A program made the translations under genes and the position numbers. From an uncultured Flavobacteriaceae bacterium (GTDB lineage: Bacteria; Bacteroidota; Bacteroidia; Flavobacteriales; Flavobacteriaceae): a DNA stretch of 64,000 bases. The stretch is taken from contig CANNAC010000001.1 in the NCBI GenBank assembly GCA_947502495.1, positions 930,906 to 994,905 of the forward strand. Reading direction: 5' to 3'. Positions 1 to 8,971 of this stretch are shown here, one piece after another. Under the pieces are notes generated by a model. The model had not been told where the DNA came from. It saw nothing but the letters and a program-made list of their open reading frames with translations, and ran no database searches. Each line of letters begins with the position of its first letter. Position 1 is the stretch's first letter.

Positions 1-1
1 T

Positions 2-1312
2 TTTCTAAAAAACCCTGAAGATTACACTAAACTTGGTGCCAAAATACCCAAAGGAATATTGTTAGTAGGACCACCAGGAACAGGGAAAACGTTATTAGCA
101 AGAGCTATTGCAGGAGAAGCTAGAGTTCCCTTTTTTTCTCTGTCTGGTTCAGAGTTTGTAGAAATGTTTGTTGGTGTTGGTGCATCAAGAGTAAGAGATC
201 TCTTTAAAAAAGCTAAAGAAAAAGCCCCAAGTATTGTATTTATCGACGAAATAGATGCTGTTGGGCGATCTAGAGATAAAGTAAACGCCTTTCGATCAAA
301 TGACGAAAGAGAAAACACGCTAAACCAATTATTAGCAGAATTAGATGGATTTGGTACAAATACAGGGGTTATTGTTTTAGCTGCTACCAATAGAGCTGAT
401 ATTTTAGACAAGGCTTTGCTTAGAGCTGGAAGATTTGACAGACATATATATCTAGAATTACCCACAAAAGAGGAACGGATTGAAATTTTTAATGTGCATC
501 TCAAACCTATTAAAAAAGAAGACAATGTAGATGTTACATTGTTAGCCTCATTAACTCCAGGGTTTTCAGGAGCTGATATTGCAAATATTTGTAATGAAGC
601 CGCTTTAATTGCTGCCAGAAAGAAGAAGAAAAAGGTTAATCAGGAGGATTTTAACCAAGCTAAAGATCGTATTGTCGGTGGTTTAGAACGAAAAAGTAAA
701 ATAATTTCTGCTAAAGAAAAAGAAATTGTAGCACATCATGAAGCCGGCCATGCAGTTGCTAGTTGGTATTTAAAACATGTTGAGGCTTTAGTTAAAGTAT
801 CCATTATTCCTAGGGGGAAATCTTTAGGTGCTGCATGGTATTTACCAGAAGAACGGCAAATTGTAACCAAATCCCAATTTATGGATCAGATGTGCGCAGC
901 ATTAGGCGGACGAGCAGCAGAAGAAATTATTTTTAATGAAATTTCTTCTGGTGCATTAGATGATTTAGAAAAAGTAACTAAGCAGGCCTATAATATGGTG
1001 GCTTATTTTGGACTTGACGAAGAAGTTGGACCTATCAGTTTTTATGATTCTACAGGACTTTACGATAGAATTTTAGGAAAACCCTATAGTGAAAATATGG
1101 GAAAACTAATTGACACTGAAGTACAAAATCTAATAACAACACAGTATAAAAGAGTTAAAGAGATTTTAACTACACACAAGAATGAATTACAAGAATTGGC
1201 GCAACTGTTATTAGTAAAAGAAGTAGCAGACAAAGACGATTTAGAAAAAATATTAGGAAAACGGAAGGAAAACAAAGTGCTATTCAAAACATCAAAACTA
1301 AAAATTACTTAA
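2..1312 (+). CDS. ftsH: ATP-dependent zinc metalloprotease FtsH (5' end missing)
   Basis: Membrane-anchored AAA+ protease that unfolds and degrades membrane and cytosolic proteins. The reading frame is open to the left edge of the window, so the N-terminus and its membrane segments lie outside; about 436 residues are visible against a usual 610-650. Seen in order: Walker A GPPGTGKT, Walker B IVFIDEID, the second region of homology (ATNRADILDKAL...RAGRFDR) and the zinc-protease motif HEAGH. A TTG near position 59 falls within the conserved AAA domain and is not a start. It lies 11 nt before a small helical-protein gene on the same strand, so the two probably share a transcript. Its place at the edge of a stress island suggests an accessory stress copy of FtsH, but whether a second copy exists elsewhere cannot be told from here. 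Confidence 0.95.
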   Translation, partial: FLKNPEDYTKLGAKIPKGILLVGPPGTGKTLLARAIAGEARVPFFSLSGSEFVEMFVGVGASRVRDLFKKAKEKAPSIVFIDEIDAVGRSRDKVNAFRSNDERENTLNQLLAELDGFGTNTGVIVLAATNRADILDKALLRAGRFDRHIYLELPTKEERIEIFNVHLKPIKKEDNVDVTLLASLTPGFSGADIANICNEAALIAARKKKKKVNQEDFNQAKDRIVGGLERKSKIISAKEKEIVAHHEAGHAVASWYLKHVEALVKVSIIPRGKSLGAAWYLPEERQIVTKSQFMDQMCAALGGRAAEEIIFNEISSGALDDLEKVTKQAYNMVAYFGLDEEVGPISFYDSTGLYDRILGKPYSENMGKLIDTEVQNLITTQYKRVKEILTTHKNELQELAQLLLVKEVADKDDLEKILGKRKENKVLFKTSKLKIT

Positions 1313-1323
1313 TCAAACATATC

Positions 1324-1710
1324 ATGGAAACACAAGTTATTTATAATACAGATTTACATTTTGAACATAAGTTATGGCAAAGAGAACTTACTTTTTGGGA
1401 AGACGAACTTAAATCATTTAACAATAGATTAAGTGAATTAGTAACAAGGTGGACAGATAAAAAAATTCTAACGCAATTAGATCATTATCAAAATCAGTTT
1501 ATACTGCATGGCACAGTTATAGAAAAATTGCAAGAAAATATTACCATGCACGAACTTAATATGAGTGCACACTACAAAAAAGGTGAAGACGTACTAAACT
1601 ATTTTTTTGTGAAAAAACACGTTGAATTTAGAAATAAAATGGAAACACAAAGACATATATATGCTGAATTAAAAAAGGAATTTTTCCGATTTACAAGCAA
1701 ATATATGTAA
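1324..1710 (+). CDS. Small helical protein, paralogue of the 11958-12365 product
   Basis: 128-aa protein without signal peptide or membrane segment, predicted to be almost all helical with many charged and aromatic residues. I do not recognise a named family. The pattern LHFE...W....TFW.DE.K.FNN.L near the N-terminus is shared with the 135-aa product at 11958-12365 (LHFE...W....AFW.DE.K.FDN.L), so the window carries two members of one family, both inside the stress island. Starts with ATG 11 nt after ftsH, which argues for co-expression. Function unknown. Confidence 0.75.
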   Translation: METQVIYNTDLHFEHKLWQRELTFWEDELKSFNNRLSELVTRWTDKKILTQLDHYQNQFILHGTVIEKLQENITMHELNMSAHYKKGEDVLNYFFVKKHVEFRNKMETQRHIYAELKKEFFRFTSKYM

Positions 1711-1755
1711 TAAGAAAAATAACTTAAAAATAAATATTTAACAAAACTATCCATT

Positions 1756-2139
1756 ATGAAAAAAATAGCATTTTTATTAGTAACAATAATATTTATATTT
1801 TCGCTTCAATCCTGTAAATGTGATGATGACAATACTACTCTTACCCCACAATCTGAATTTGCAGGAGAGTGGAATGGAACATATTCAGGAGATTTAAACG
1901 GAATTTGGCTTGCAACTATTTCAAATACAGGCTTTGTAAGTGGAACAGTAACAACAAGTTCTGGCGAATCAGGTAGTCTAAGTGGCTCAGTAACAGTAGA
2001 AGGATTGTTTACTGCTACAGCTGGTTATACTGAAGGCGATAGCAATTTTATTGGGAATTTAGATGGTAATACAGCCTCTGGAACTTGGCAAGATAACACA
2101 TCAGAGCTAAACGGAACATGGGAAGGTCAGAGAGATTAG
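1756..2139 (+). CDS. Putative lipoprotein, Gly/Thr/Ser-rich
   Basis: 127-aa protein with a lipoprotein signal peptide (hydrophobic stretch, then lipobox LQSC with Cys at about residue 20). The mature part is rich in Gly, Ser and Thr and repeats short GxW/GT units (AGEWNGTYSG, SGTWQDN, NGTWEG), as expected for a small all-beta outer-membrane or periplasmic lipoprotein. No catalytic motif is visible. It follows the preceding gene by 45 nt and may belong to the same transcript. Function unknown. Confidence 0.7.
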   Translation: MKKIAFLLVTIIFIFSLQSCKCDDDNTTLTPQSEFAGEWNGTYSGDLNGIWLATISNTGFVSGTVTTSSGESGSLSGSVTVEGLFTATAGYTEGDSNFIGNLDGNTASGTWQDNTSELNGTWEGQRD

Positions 2140-2243
2140 ATATTAAACTGATTGCATACTTTTTATGCCTTTAGCTTTTTAAATAAAACGATAGAATAGT
2201 ACATGAATTAAAAAATACAAGTAACGTTTTAAATTTAGAAATT

Positions 2244-2744
2244 ATGAAAAAACAAATAGTATCTATAAGTACAATAATACTAATGACAGTAAGCCTTTTA
2301 ACAAGCTGTGGTGAAAAATCGAAACAAGATGCTACCGAAGTTAAAGAAGATATAATAGAGCTTAATAAAGATCTAACAAGAGGAGCCATTGATACAGCCG
2401 AAGAAATTAAAATAACTGTTCAACAAGAATGGGACAAGTTTAGAACAGCTTCAGAAAAAGCCATAGATAATACCGAAAAAGAGATAAAAAAATTACGTGA
2501 AAAAATAACAAAAACAAATAAAAAAGAACGTATAAAACTCACTAAAAAACTCGATGAATTAGAACAAAAAAATATAGTTTTAAAAGACAAATTAGCGGTA
2601 CGCACAAGAAAATTTAAAGATGATATGATTGAATTCAATGAAAAAGCGAAAGCCAACGAAAAAGAATTTGAACGTGAATTTGACTACGATATGAAAAAGA
2701 TAAATAATGCTTTAAAAGATCTATTTAAAGATAATGTGAATTAA
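2244..2744 (+). CDS. Coiled-coil lipoprotein
   Basis: 166-aa protein with a signal peptide and lipobox (LLTSC, Cys at about residue 22). The mature part is nearly all Lys/Glu-rich helix with heptad-like hydrophobic spacing (about residues 60-120), so it is probably a periplasmic coiled coil anchored to a membrane. It lies 14 nt upstream of a BON-domain gene, a pairing that fits envelope stress. No enzymatic motif. Family not recognised. Confidence 0.7.
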   Translation: MKKQIVSISTIILMTVSLLTSCGEKSKQDATEVKEDIIELNKDLTRGAIDTAEEIKITVQQEWDKFRTASEKAIDNTEKEIKKLREKITKTNKKERIKLTKKLDELEQKNIVLKDKLAVRTRKFKDDMIEFNEKAKANEKEFEREFDYDMKKINNALKDLFKDNVN

Positions 2745-2758
2745 TACTATAGAATTAC

Positions 2759-3241
2759 ATGATGCGGACAGATGCACAAATAAAACAAGATATATTAGAT
2801 GCATTCACATTTCATCCCAATATGGATGAAAACCAAATTGGTGTGCTAGTCAAAAATGGTATTGTAACACTTACGGGATTGTTTTTTTCTAACGCTATAA
2901 AAATTACAGTGGTAAAAATTATAGAAAAAGTAGCAGGAGTAAAAGCCATAGCTGAAGGCATTAAAATTGGTTATATGTCTAATCTTAATACAACCGATAC
3001 AGAAATAGCAAACGCGGCAATAAACGCGATAGAAAGGAATGTTTCTGTGCCCAATGGTAAAGTTATTGTTAAGGTTGATAATGGTTGGATTACGCTTTTA
3101 GGTGAATTAGAATGGGCTTATGAAAAAGATACTATACGACGTATTGCGGAAAATGTATCTGGTGTAAAAGGAATAACAAACAATATCATCCTAAAGAAAG
3201 CCTCCATAAAACCAAAAAATATTAAGAAAAAAACAAGGTAA
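2759..3241 (+). CDS. BON-domain protein (two BON repeats)
   Basis: 160-aa protein with two BON (OsmY/nodulation) repeats, about residues 3-68 and 78-148. Each shows the typical pattern of helix, then a V.NG.VTL.G strand (KNGIVTLTG; DNGWITLLGE) and a closing V.GVK.I.N. BON domains bind lipids or membranes and often appear in osmotic and envelope stress proteins. No signal peptide is seen, so it may be cytoplasmic, like its longer paralogue at 13388-14056 (MKTDAEIKDDVLDE against MRTDAQIKQDILDA). By that alignment the second ATG, at 2762, may be the true start. The C-terminus is very basic (KPKNIKKKTR). Confidence 0.85.
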   Translation: MMRTDAQIKQDILDAFTFHPNMDENQIGVLVKNGIVTLTGLFFSNAIKITVVKIIEKVAGVKAIAEGIKIGYMSNLNTTDTEIANAAINAIERNVSVPNGKVIVKVDNGWITLLGELEWAYEKDTIRRIAENVSGVKGITNNIILKKASIKPKNIKKKTR

Positions 3242-3514
3242 GCTTTTAAAGATTATGCGCTTGTTGATGCATTAAGATTGAAACTACCGACTTAGCAAGA
3301 AAATCAAAAGGCCATGTGTAATCTCCTTCACAGATAAAAGGGAGTAAATAAAATAGCTCTTAATAAAGACGTATTACTTGTTTTTTTGAGGAATAAATCA
3401 TTTGCTAGAAATATAAGACCTGTGGACCTAAGGTTATCATATAAAAAAATCAGACCTCTCCCCTATTGCTTTGCATGTTGCATTGTAAATATCATGCAGA
3501 AATATGCTTTAGTA
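3242..3514. other. Intergenic stretch without recognised gene
   Basis: No credible ORF or RNA gene is visible between the BON gene and the operator at 3515. It holds short imperfect inverted repeats (around 3319-3343, and GCATG...CATGC around 3473-3496) with no T-run that would mark a clear terminator. Confidence 0.5.
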
Positions 3515-3557
3515 TGACCTATATCATTTCATACGAACAAATTCAACACTAATTTTG
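3515..3557 (+). promoter_or_regulatory. Island operator + promoter (site A)
   Basis: Palindrome TGACCTATATCA at 3515-3526 followed after 23 nt by -7 box TAATTTTG at 3550-3557, a perfect TAnnTTTG match. Drives the WG-repeat gene and probably the site-2 protease. Confidence 0.85.
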
Positions 3558-3584
3558 AAATAATAACTATAAAATAAAATCATC

Positions 3585-4199
3585 ATGAAAAAGGCAGTAA
3601 TCTTGTTTCTAACCTTCATTAGTATTCCAATTTTGGCAGTAGCACAGTCTATTAATAATATTGATTTTATTTCTCCAATTCACAACGATGTTGTAGCCAT
3701 TCAAAAAGATGGAAAATGGGCATTTATCAATAAAAAAGGTAATCTAATTATAGATTTTAGATCCGATTTGGTTACAACAAATACGGAAGATGGCGACTAT
3801 CCAATGTTCAATGATGATAGATGTCCAATAGTAGCAGTTAAAGGTGGTATTTCATATTTTGGTTTTATTAATAAATCTGGAAATACAGTTATTGAACCAC
3901 AATTTTTAAATAGTTCTGACTTTAAAAACGGCAACGCAATTGCATTAGAAGTAATTAAAAAAGTCATTGCCAAAAACACAGCTTTAGATAAGGATATGGT
4001 TAATTATAGGTATTTTGAAGTACTTATTGATACTCAAGGAAAAATTACTTATTACCTCAACCAAGATGGTGTTAACATTGTTTTGGATAAGGACTTTTTA
4101 AGAGAAATCCCTCCAATCACTTCCAAACGCATTACAGAAGATCTTTTCGCTATTAAAAACAAGAAAAATGTATGGAACATCATTAACATTAAAGAATAA
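3585..4199 (+). CDS. WG-repeat protein, exported
   Basis: 204-aa protein with an N-terminal signal peptide (MKKAVILFLTFISIPILAVAQS). It contains WG/KWG-type repeats: KDGKWAFINKKGNLIID and YFGFINKSGNTVIEPQF, the beta-hairpin units of the WG_beta_rep family. These proteins are usually periplasmic or surface-exposed and of unknown biochemical role. The start lies about 23 nt downstream of the expected transcription start of site A. The stop is 7 nt before the site-2 protease gene, so they form an operon. Confidence 0.8.
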   Translation: MKKAVILFLTFISIPILAVAQSINNIDFISPIHNDVVAIQKDGKWAFINKKGNLIIDFRSDLVTTNTEDGDYPMFNDDRCPIVAVKGGISYFGFINKSGNTVIEPQFLNSSDFKNGNAIALEVIKKVIAKNTALDKDMVNYRYFEVLIDTQGKITYYLNQDGVNIVLDKDFLREIPPITSKRITEDLFAIKNKKNVWNIINIKE

Positions 4200-4206
4200 A
4201 CCTAAA

Positions 4207-5292
4207 ATGAAAGTCAATTTAAGTTTAGGTCACATTTCAGGAATTAAGATTAAAGTCCATTGGACGTTTTTTCTACTCCTAGCATGGATTGTGTCTGCTG
4301 AACTAAAACAAGGCGGCAATACAGAAAGTGTTTTATTTCATATAACTTTTATATTAGCTGTTTTTTTATGTGTTGTACTGCATGAATTAGGACACGCATT
4401 AATGGCTAAGCATTTTAATATTAAAACGGAAAAGATAACGCTACTTCCCATTGGAGGAATGGCTAGTTTTGAAAAGCTGCCAGAATCACCAAAACAAGAA
4501 CTTCTGATTGCTATAGCTGGCCCAATAGTTAATGTATTCATTGCTGTTTTATTGTATTTTATTGTGCCAGTTCAAGAGTTCATGCTATTAAACTTTACCG
4601 AAACTCTTGATGTTTTAGTACGTTATAACTTACAAAGTTTTTTGTTTTTTTTATTTATAGCTAACCTTGGCTTAGTGGTGTTTAACATTATTCCGGCATT
4701 TCCTATGGATGGAGGGCGAATACTCAGAGCATTATTAGCTATAAAAACAAGCCGTGTTAAAGCCACTAAAATTGCATCTAACATCGGACTTATGATAGCA
4801 ATAATCTTGTTTTTAATTGGCCTGCTTTACAATCCGTTTTTAATATTTATAGCCTTATTTATCTTTTTAGGAGCTTTTGGCGAAAACCTAGTGGTACAGC
4901 ATATAACTTTACTCGATGGTCACACCGTAGAAGAAGCCATGCTCTTCAATATCACAACATTTAAACCTCAAGACTCTATAGATCTTGTTATAAATAAAAT
5001 AATTTCTGGTACCGAAATTAACTTTATTGTTGTTGAAAATCAAACCATTAAAGGTATTTTACATCATAAAACAATTATCGAAAACTCCAATAAAACGGTT
5101 TTGGTTGAAGAAATAATGGATGGGAATTTCAAAACTATAAAAGGTACAGATAGCATTAAAAAGGTTTATCAACTCATTTATAATGATAAACAAGAATTAT
5201 TTCCAGTAATGGAGAACGGTAAACTTATAGGAGCGATTGATGCAATCAATTTAAACGAATACATTTTGTTACAGTCAAAATTAGCCATTTAA
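4207..5292 (+). CDS. Site-2 protease family metalloprotease with C-terminal CBS-like region
   Basis: 361-aa polytopic membrane protease of the M50/S2P class, which cuts substrates within the membrane. Seen: the zinc motif HELGH in a hydrophobic helix (about residue 62), the second catalytic segment PMDGGRILRAL (about residue 167), about six hydrophobic segments, and a C-terminal soluble part (about residues 245-355) with two weak CBS-like halves. Start chosen at 4207 rather than the in-frame ATG at 4168, because MKVNLSLGHISGIKIKVHWTF matches the usual family N-terminus and 4168 overlaps the preceding gene. Likely role: intramembrane proteolysis in a stress response. The substrate is unknown; no anti-sigma factor gene is adjacent. 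Confidence 0.88.
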   Translation: MKVNLSLGHISGIKIKVHWTFFLLLAWIVSAELKQGGNTESVLFHITFILAVFLCVVLHELGHALMAKHFNIKTEKITLLPIGGMASFEKLPESPKQELLIAIAGPIVNVFIAVLLYFIVPVQEFMLLNFTETLDVLVRYNLQSFLFFLFIANLGLVVFNIIPAFPMDGGRILRALLAIKTSRVKATKIASNIGLMIAIILFLIGLLYNPFLIFIALFIFLGAFGENLVVQHITLLDGHTVEEAMLFNITTFKPQDSIDLVINKIISGTEINFIVVENQTIKGILHHKTIIENSNKTVLVEEIMDGNFKTIKGTDSIKKVYQLIYNDKQELFPVMENGKLIGAIDAINLNEYILLQSKLAI

Positions 5293-5407
5293 ACATAAAA
5301 TATTGAAACGCTACTCCTAGAACTAAAATAACAATGCTTAAAAGAGAATTCCTTTATCTAGAAGTTTTCAAAGCTTATTATTACGCTAAGTAACTATTAA
5401 AAAAAAT

Positions 5408-6013
5408 ATGTTAACATTCAAAAATTATAATATTGCTGATTGGTTTTCATTCTATCGCATTTTTGCATCCCCTTTTTTGTTGCTATTAATCGCATTAGAT
5501 TATAAGTCAATTTTTACATGGTTCCTATTCGTTAGTTACTCTACAGATGCTATAGACGGCTTTTTAGCCAGAAAATTAAAAATCTCAAGTGCTAGGGGTT
5601 CGCAACTTGATTCTTTTGGAGACCAAATAACATTAATAGTTGGCTTAATTGGTCTATATGTTTTTGAAACTGATTTTATAAAAACCAATCTTGTTTTAAT
5701 TGTATTTGTTTTTGTGCCATATATTATACAAATGATAATCGCTTTTTTTAAATATGAAAAAGCAACTGCTTTCCATACGTATTTAGCTAAATTATCTGCT
5801 ATTCTGCAGAGTGTATTTATACTTTTTTCATTGTTCTTTTATCCGGAATACATCTTGTTTTATATAATGATTAGTATTGGTATTTTAGAGACTCTTGAAG
5901 AAATTATACTTATTTTTATGTATGATAATTGGACCCCTGATGTGAAAGGGATCTATTGGGCTTTAAGAGACAAAAGAAAATTAAAAAAGAATAGTCAGAA
6001 TGAAAAACAATAA
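5408..6013 (+). CDS. CDP-alcohol phosphatidyltransferase family protein
   Basis: 201-aa integral membrane enzyme of the family that transfers a phosphoalcohol from a CDP-lipid. The signature D-x2-DG-x2-AR-x8-G-x3-D-x3-D is present as DAIDGFLARKLKISSARG followed by SQLDSFGD. Several hydrophobic helices follow. The acceptor alcohol cannot be inferred from the motif. Lies between the protease and the phosphoesterase on the same strand with gaps of about 100 nt; no island operator was seen directly upstream, so it may be transcribed from site A. Confidence 0.82.
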   Translation: MLTFKNYNIADWFSFYRIFASPFLLLLIALDYKSIFTWFLFVSYSTDAIDGFLARKLKISSARGSQLDSFGDQITLIVGLIGLYVFETDFIKTNLVLIVFVFVPYIIQMIIAFFKYEKATAFHTYLAKLSAILQSVFILFSLFFYPEYILFYIMISIGILETLEEIILIFMYDNWTPDVKGIYWALRDKRKLKKNSQNEKQ

Positions 6014-6109
6014 TCAACACATGAAAATGCTATAACGAATTATCAATACTAAAGATAATGATTATATGGAAGTATTTTATAAGCTCAGAAAAACAATAAA
6101 TAAAAACAC

Positions 6110-7330
6110 ATGAGAACAGTTTCTTTTTTCACAATTATTTTATTGTGTTGCGCTATTTTACTGGTAGATATCACTGCTTTTTATTGGCTTAAATCTATAA
6201 CGAATCTTATTAGTTCTGATTTTTTAAGCATAAGTATTCATGTAATGTTTTGGATATTCACAGTTGGCTTAACATTATCAATATTAGCGTTTAAAATTAT
6301 TTTAGATGATATAAATCCAATTAGAAAACAATTATTAATCTCTAGGTTTTATGGCCTTACCATATTATCATTTATACCTAAACTTATCTTCGTAATTATT
6401 ATTTCAATATTATATTTTACAAATTTCATATTTTCAGAAAGTAAATCACTAATTGTAGTGCCAATAGTTGGGCTGTTTTCTGGATTACTGCCTTTTGTCG
6501 TAATTCTTTATGGGATATTAAAAGCTAAATACAGATTTAAAGTTCACCATCATATAATTAAATCTAAGCTATTACCAAAACCTTTTGATGGCTTAAAGAT
6601 TGTTCAGTTGTCTGATTTGCATTTAGGTAGTTTTAATTACAGATATAAAAAACTAGAATCTGCTATTGAAAAAATTAACCATTTAAAACCAGATTATATT
6701 TTCATTACAGGAGATTTAGTAAATAATTTTGCTTGGGAACTGCATGGTTGGGATAAAATTTTTAAAAGATTAGAATCAAAAAAAGGAAAATATGCTATTC
6801 TAGGGAACCACGATTATGGAGATTATAGCCTATGGGAAACTTTAGAAGCAAAACAAGAAAATTTTGAAGCTATTCAGCAATTTTATAAAACTATTGATTT
6901 TAAATTATTATTAAACGAAGCTGAACTTATTTCAAAAAATAATGAAGAAATAGCCATAATAGGGATAGAAAATTGGGGGAAGCCACCATTTAAACAATAT
7001 GGAGATTTAGAAAAAGCTATTGCCAAAGTACAAGATATTACATTTAAAATTCTGTTGTCTCACGACCCAACACATTGGCCAGAAGAAGTGATAGACAATA
7101 CAGATATCACTTTAACACTTGCAGGTCATACACATGGTATGCAAGCAGCCTTTCAATATAAAAATTTGCAATGGAGCCCTATAAAATATAAATTTAAACA
7201 CTGGGCAGGTTTATACAAACACAATGCCCAATATTTGTATGTGAATAGAGGTTTAGGCTGGTTAGGCTTTCCAGCCAGAATTGGTATGCGTCCAGAAATT
7301 ACATTTATAGAACTAAAAACTAAACCTTAA
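6110..7330 (+). CDS. Membrane-anchored metallophosphoesterase
   Basis: 406-aa protein with about four N-terminal membrane helices (residues 1-145) and a C-terminal calcineurin-like phosphoesterase domain. All metal-binding blocks are visible: DLHLG, GDLVNN, GNHDYG, SHDPTHW and GHTHGMQ. The architecture matches YkuE/YaeI-type membrane phosphoesterases, which are proposed to act on lipid or nucleotide phosphates at the membrane. Its neighbour, a CDP-alcohol phosphatidyltransferase, would fit a role in lipid metabolism, but that is inference. Confidence 0.87.
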   Translation: MRTVSFFTIILLCCAILLVDITAFYWLKSITNLISSDFLSISIHVMFWIFTVGLTLSILAFKIILDDINPIRKQLLISRFYGLTILSFIPKLIFVIIISILYFTNFIFSESKSLIVVPIVGLFSGLLPFVVILYGILKAKYRFKVHHHIIKSKLLPKPFDGLKIVQLSDLHLGSFNYRYKKLESAIEKINHLKPDYIFITGDLVNNFAWELHGWDKIFKRLESKKGKYAILGNHDYGDYSLWETLEAKQENFEAIQQFYKTIDFKLLLNEAELISKNNEEIAIIGIENWGKPPFKQYGDLEKAIAKVQDITFKILLSHDPTHWPEEVIDNTDITLTLAGHTHGMQAAFQYKNLQWSPIKYKFKHWAGLYKHNAQYLYVNRGLGWLGFPARIGMRPEITFIELKTKP

Positions 7331-7528
7331 GAGATCATCATCATAATAATACATGTTCTAACCCTATTAAAGTTGAGACATAAGGTTTCTAATAACTAGA
7401 ATTTAAGATTGCTTAATGATACATTTTGAATAGAACCAACTTTCTAGCAAGTACAACAAAATATAAATACATCTTCTATAACCAACCAATTTTAATATTC
7501 TAAAAAAAACGGATTCATTGGGTTCAAC
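7331..7528. other. Intergenic stretch upstream of site B
   Basis: No gene or clear RNA structure seen between the metallophosphoesterase stop and the operator at 7529. Confidence 0.45.
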
Positions 7529-7571
7529 TGACCTGCATCATTCTAACAAAATGCTTTAATAATTAACTTTA
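7529..7571 (+). promoter_or_regulatory. Island operator + promoter (site B)
   Basis: TGACCTGCATCA at 7529-7540, then 23 nt, then TAACTTTA at 7564-7571. The operator sequence is identical to site N read on the minus strand. It points at a 22-codon ORF and, further on, the DUF6920-like gene. Confidence 0.82.
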
Positions 7572-7591
7572 GGCTATAAAAATGTGCTATT

Positions 7592-7660
7592 ATGAAAATC
7601 TATACTAAACTCTATATTGCAGTAATTATACTTATATTTTGTACAATTTTTCTTTTATAA
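7592..7660 (+). CDS. Small hydrophobic peptide (22 aa), putative
   Basis: ATG at 7592 opens a 22-codon frame encoding a nearly uninterrupted hydrophobic helix (MKIYTKLYIAVIILIFCTIF, then LL, stop). This is the typical make-up of a small single-pass membrane protein. It starts about 15 nt after the expected transcription start of site B, the same short leader seen at other island genes. No homologue can be named. It could also be a chance ORF in an RNA leader for the gene at 7864. Confidence 0.4.
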   Translation: MKIYTKLYIAVIILIFCTIFLL

Positions 7661-7863
7661 AATTGAGTTATTGTTCTAATTCTAAAAAAGCACAAAACTA
7701 TCCTTACAAATTAATACTATACAATATTGTAATTATTCAGTATTAAAAAGGTTTCTTTTAAGTTACTAATACTAACAAAATATGTTAGTTATAAAATCTC
7801 TCATGCAAATGATTATCAGTAATCATTAAATATGACAATTGAAACAATAGTAAATCTAAACAA
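7661..7863. other. AT-rich spacer with an inverted repeat
   Basis: No ORF of note. A perfect inverted repeat lies at 7808-7827 (AATGATTA, 4-nt spacer, TAATCATT), 36 nt before the next start codon. Its half-site spacing (TGAT-N8-ATCA) does not match the island operator. Confidence 0.45.
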
Positions 7864-8961
7864 ATGAAATCTACGTTCAATTTTATTTTAACAATCCATG
7901 GTTTTATTCACTTAATAGGCTATGCGACAGCTTTTTTTGAAACAGAAATCAGTAAACAATTAGTAGGTGTTTCAAAACCCATTGGCTCTATATGGTTAGT
8001 CACTTTTATTATGTTTATAGTAGTCTCTTTACAATTTCAAACTGGTAAAAAGTGGTTTTATTTAGGGATTTTTACTGTCCTTGTATCTCAAACTCTTATT
8101 ATTCTAGCTTGGAGCGATGCTAAGTTTGGTACCATTGCCAATATTATTATTTTACTAGTGAGTATTTCGGCTTTTGCTTCGGATAGATTTGATGCACTAG
8201 TTGAAAAAGAATCAAAACAAATACTTCAGAATATAAAAACTAAAAGTCTTCCTATAATTTCGGAAAACGATATTGTGCATTTACCGCAGATTGTTCAGAA
8301 ATGGATTATTAATTCTGGTTCCATCAACAACCCAATAGTACAATCTGTAAGATTAAAACAAATAGGAACCATGCGAACTAAACCAAATAGCAAATGGATA
8401 CCTTTTGAAGCTACACAATATTTTAATGTTGAAGACCCTTCCTTTATATGGCAAACTAAAATATCCACGATGCCATTAATCAACATGCTAGGTAGAGACA
8501 AATTGAAAGACGGTAAAGGTGAAATGCTTATTAAACTTGCAGGATTTGTCCCTGTACTAAATGCATCAGATAATACTAAAATAAATTCTGGAGCAATGCT
8601 TAGATATTTGGCCGAAACATGTTGGTTTCCTTCTGCTGCAATAAACAATTATTTAAGTTGGGAAAGCATAAATTCTAGTACTGCGAAAGCAACTTTTACT
8701 TATAAAAACCAATCAGTTTCTGGTATCTTTTCATTTAATGATAAAGGCGATTTTATAGAATTTGAAACAGAACGTTATTATGGAGGTGGTAGAAATTCTT
8801 CATTAGAAAAATGGCAAATTACCGTAGAAGCATATAAAATATTTAACGATATAAAAATCCCTTATAAATCTAAAGTGACTTGGAAACTGAAAGAAGGTAA
8901 TTATAATTGGTTGAATTTAGAGGTTGTTGCTATAGATTATAATTTACCAATAACATATTAA
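7864..8961 (+). CDS. DUF6920/DUF6544-like membrane protein
   Basis: 365-aa protein with about four membrane helices in residues 1-105 and a soluble C-terminal domain (about 130-365). The soluble part resembles the DUF6920 (earlier DUF6544) family: LPQIVQKWI, MRTKPNSKWIPFEATQYF, and conserved segments rich in W and Y. Function unknown. It ends 10 nt from the convergent dehydrogenase gene. Transcription may come from site B through a 290-nt leader, or from a nearer promoter around the inverted repeat at 7808. Confidence 0.7.
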   Translation: MKSTFNFILTIHGFIHLIGYATAFFETEISKQLVGVSKPIGSIWLVTFIMFIVVSLQFQTGKKWFYLGIFTVLVSQTLIILAWSDAKFGTIANIIILLVSISAFASDRFDALVEKESKQILQNIKTKSLPIISENDIVHLPQIVQKWIINSGSINNPIVQSVRLKQIGTMRTKPNSKWIPFEATQYFNVEDPSFIWQTKISTMPLINMLGRDKLKDGKGEMLIKLAGFVPVLNASDNTKINSGAMLRYLAETCWFPSAAINNYLSWESINSSTAKATFTYKNQSVSGIFSFNDKGDFIEFETERYYGGGRNSSLEKWQITVEAYKIFNDIKIPYKSKVTWKLKEGNYNWLNLEVVAIDYNLPITY

Positions 8962-8971
8962 GAGTCTAATT

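Noticed and set aside
3425-3441. GGACCTAAGGTTATC as another operator
   Set aside because: It lacks the TGAY/RTCA halves at the right spacing and has no -7 box at 23 nt.
7808-7827. Inverted repeat AATGATTA-N4-TAATCATT as a further island operator
   Set aside because: Half-sites are separated by 8 nt instead of 4, and no -7 box lies 23 nt downstream. It may be a site for another regulator.
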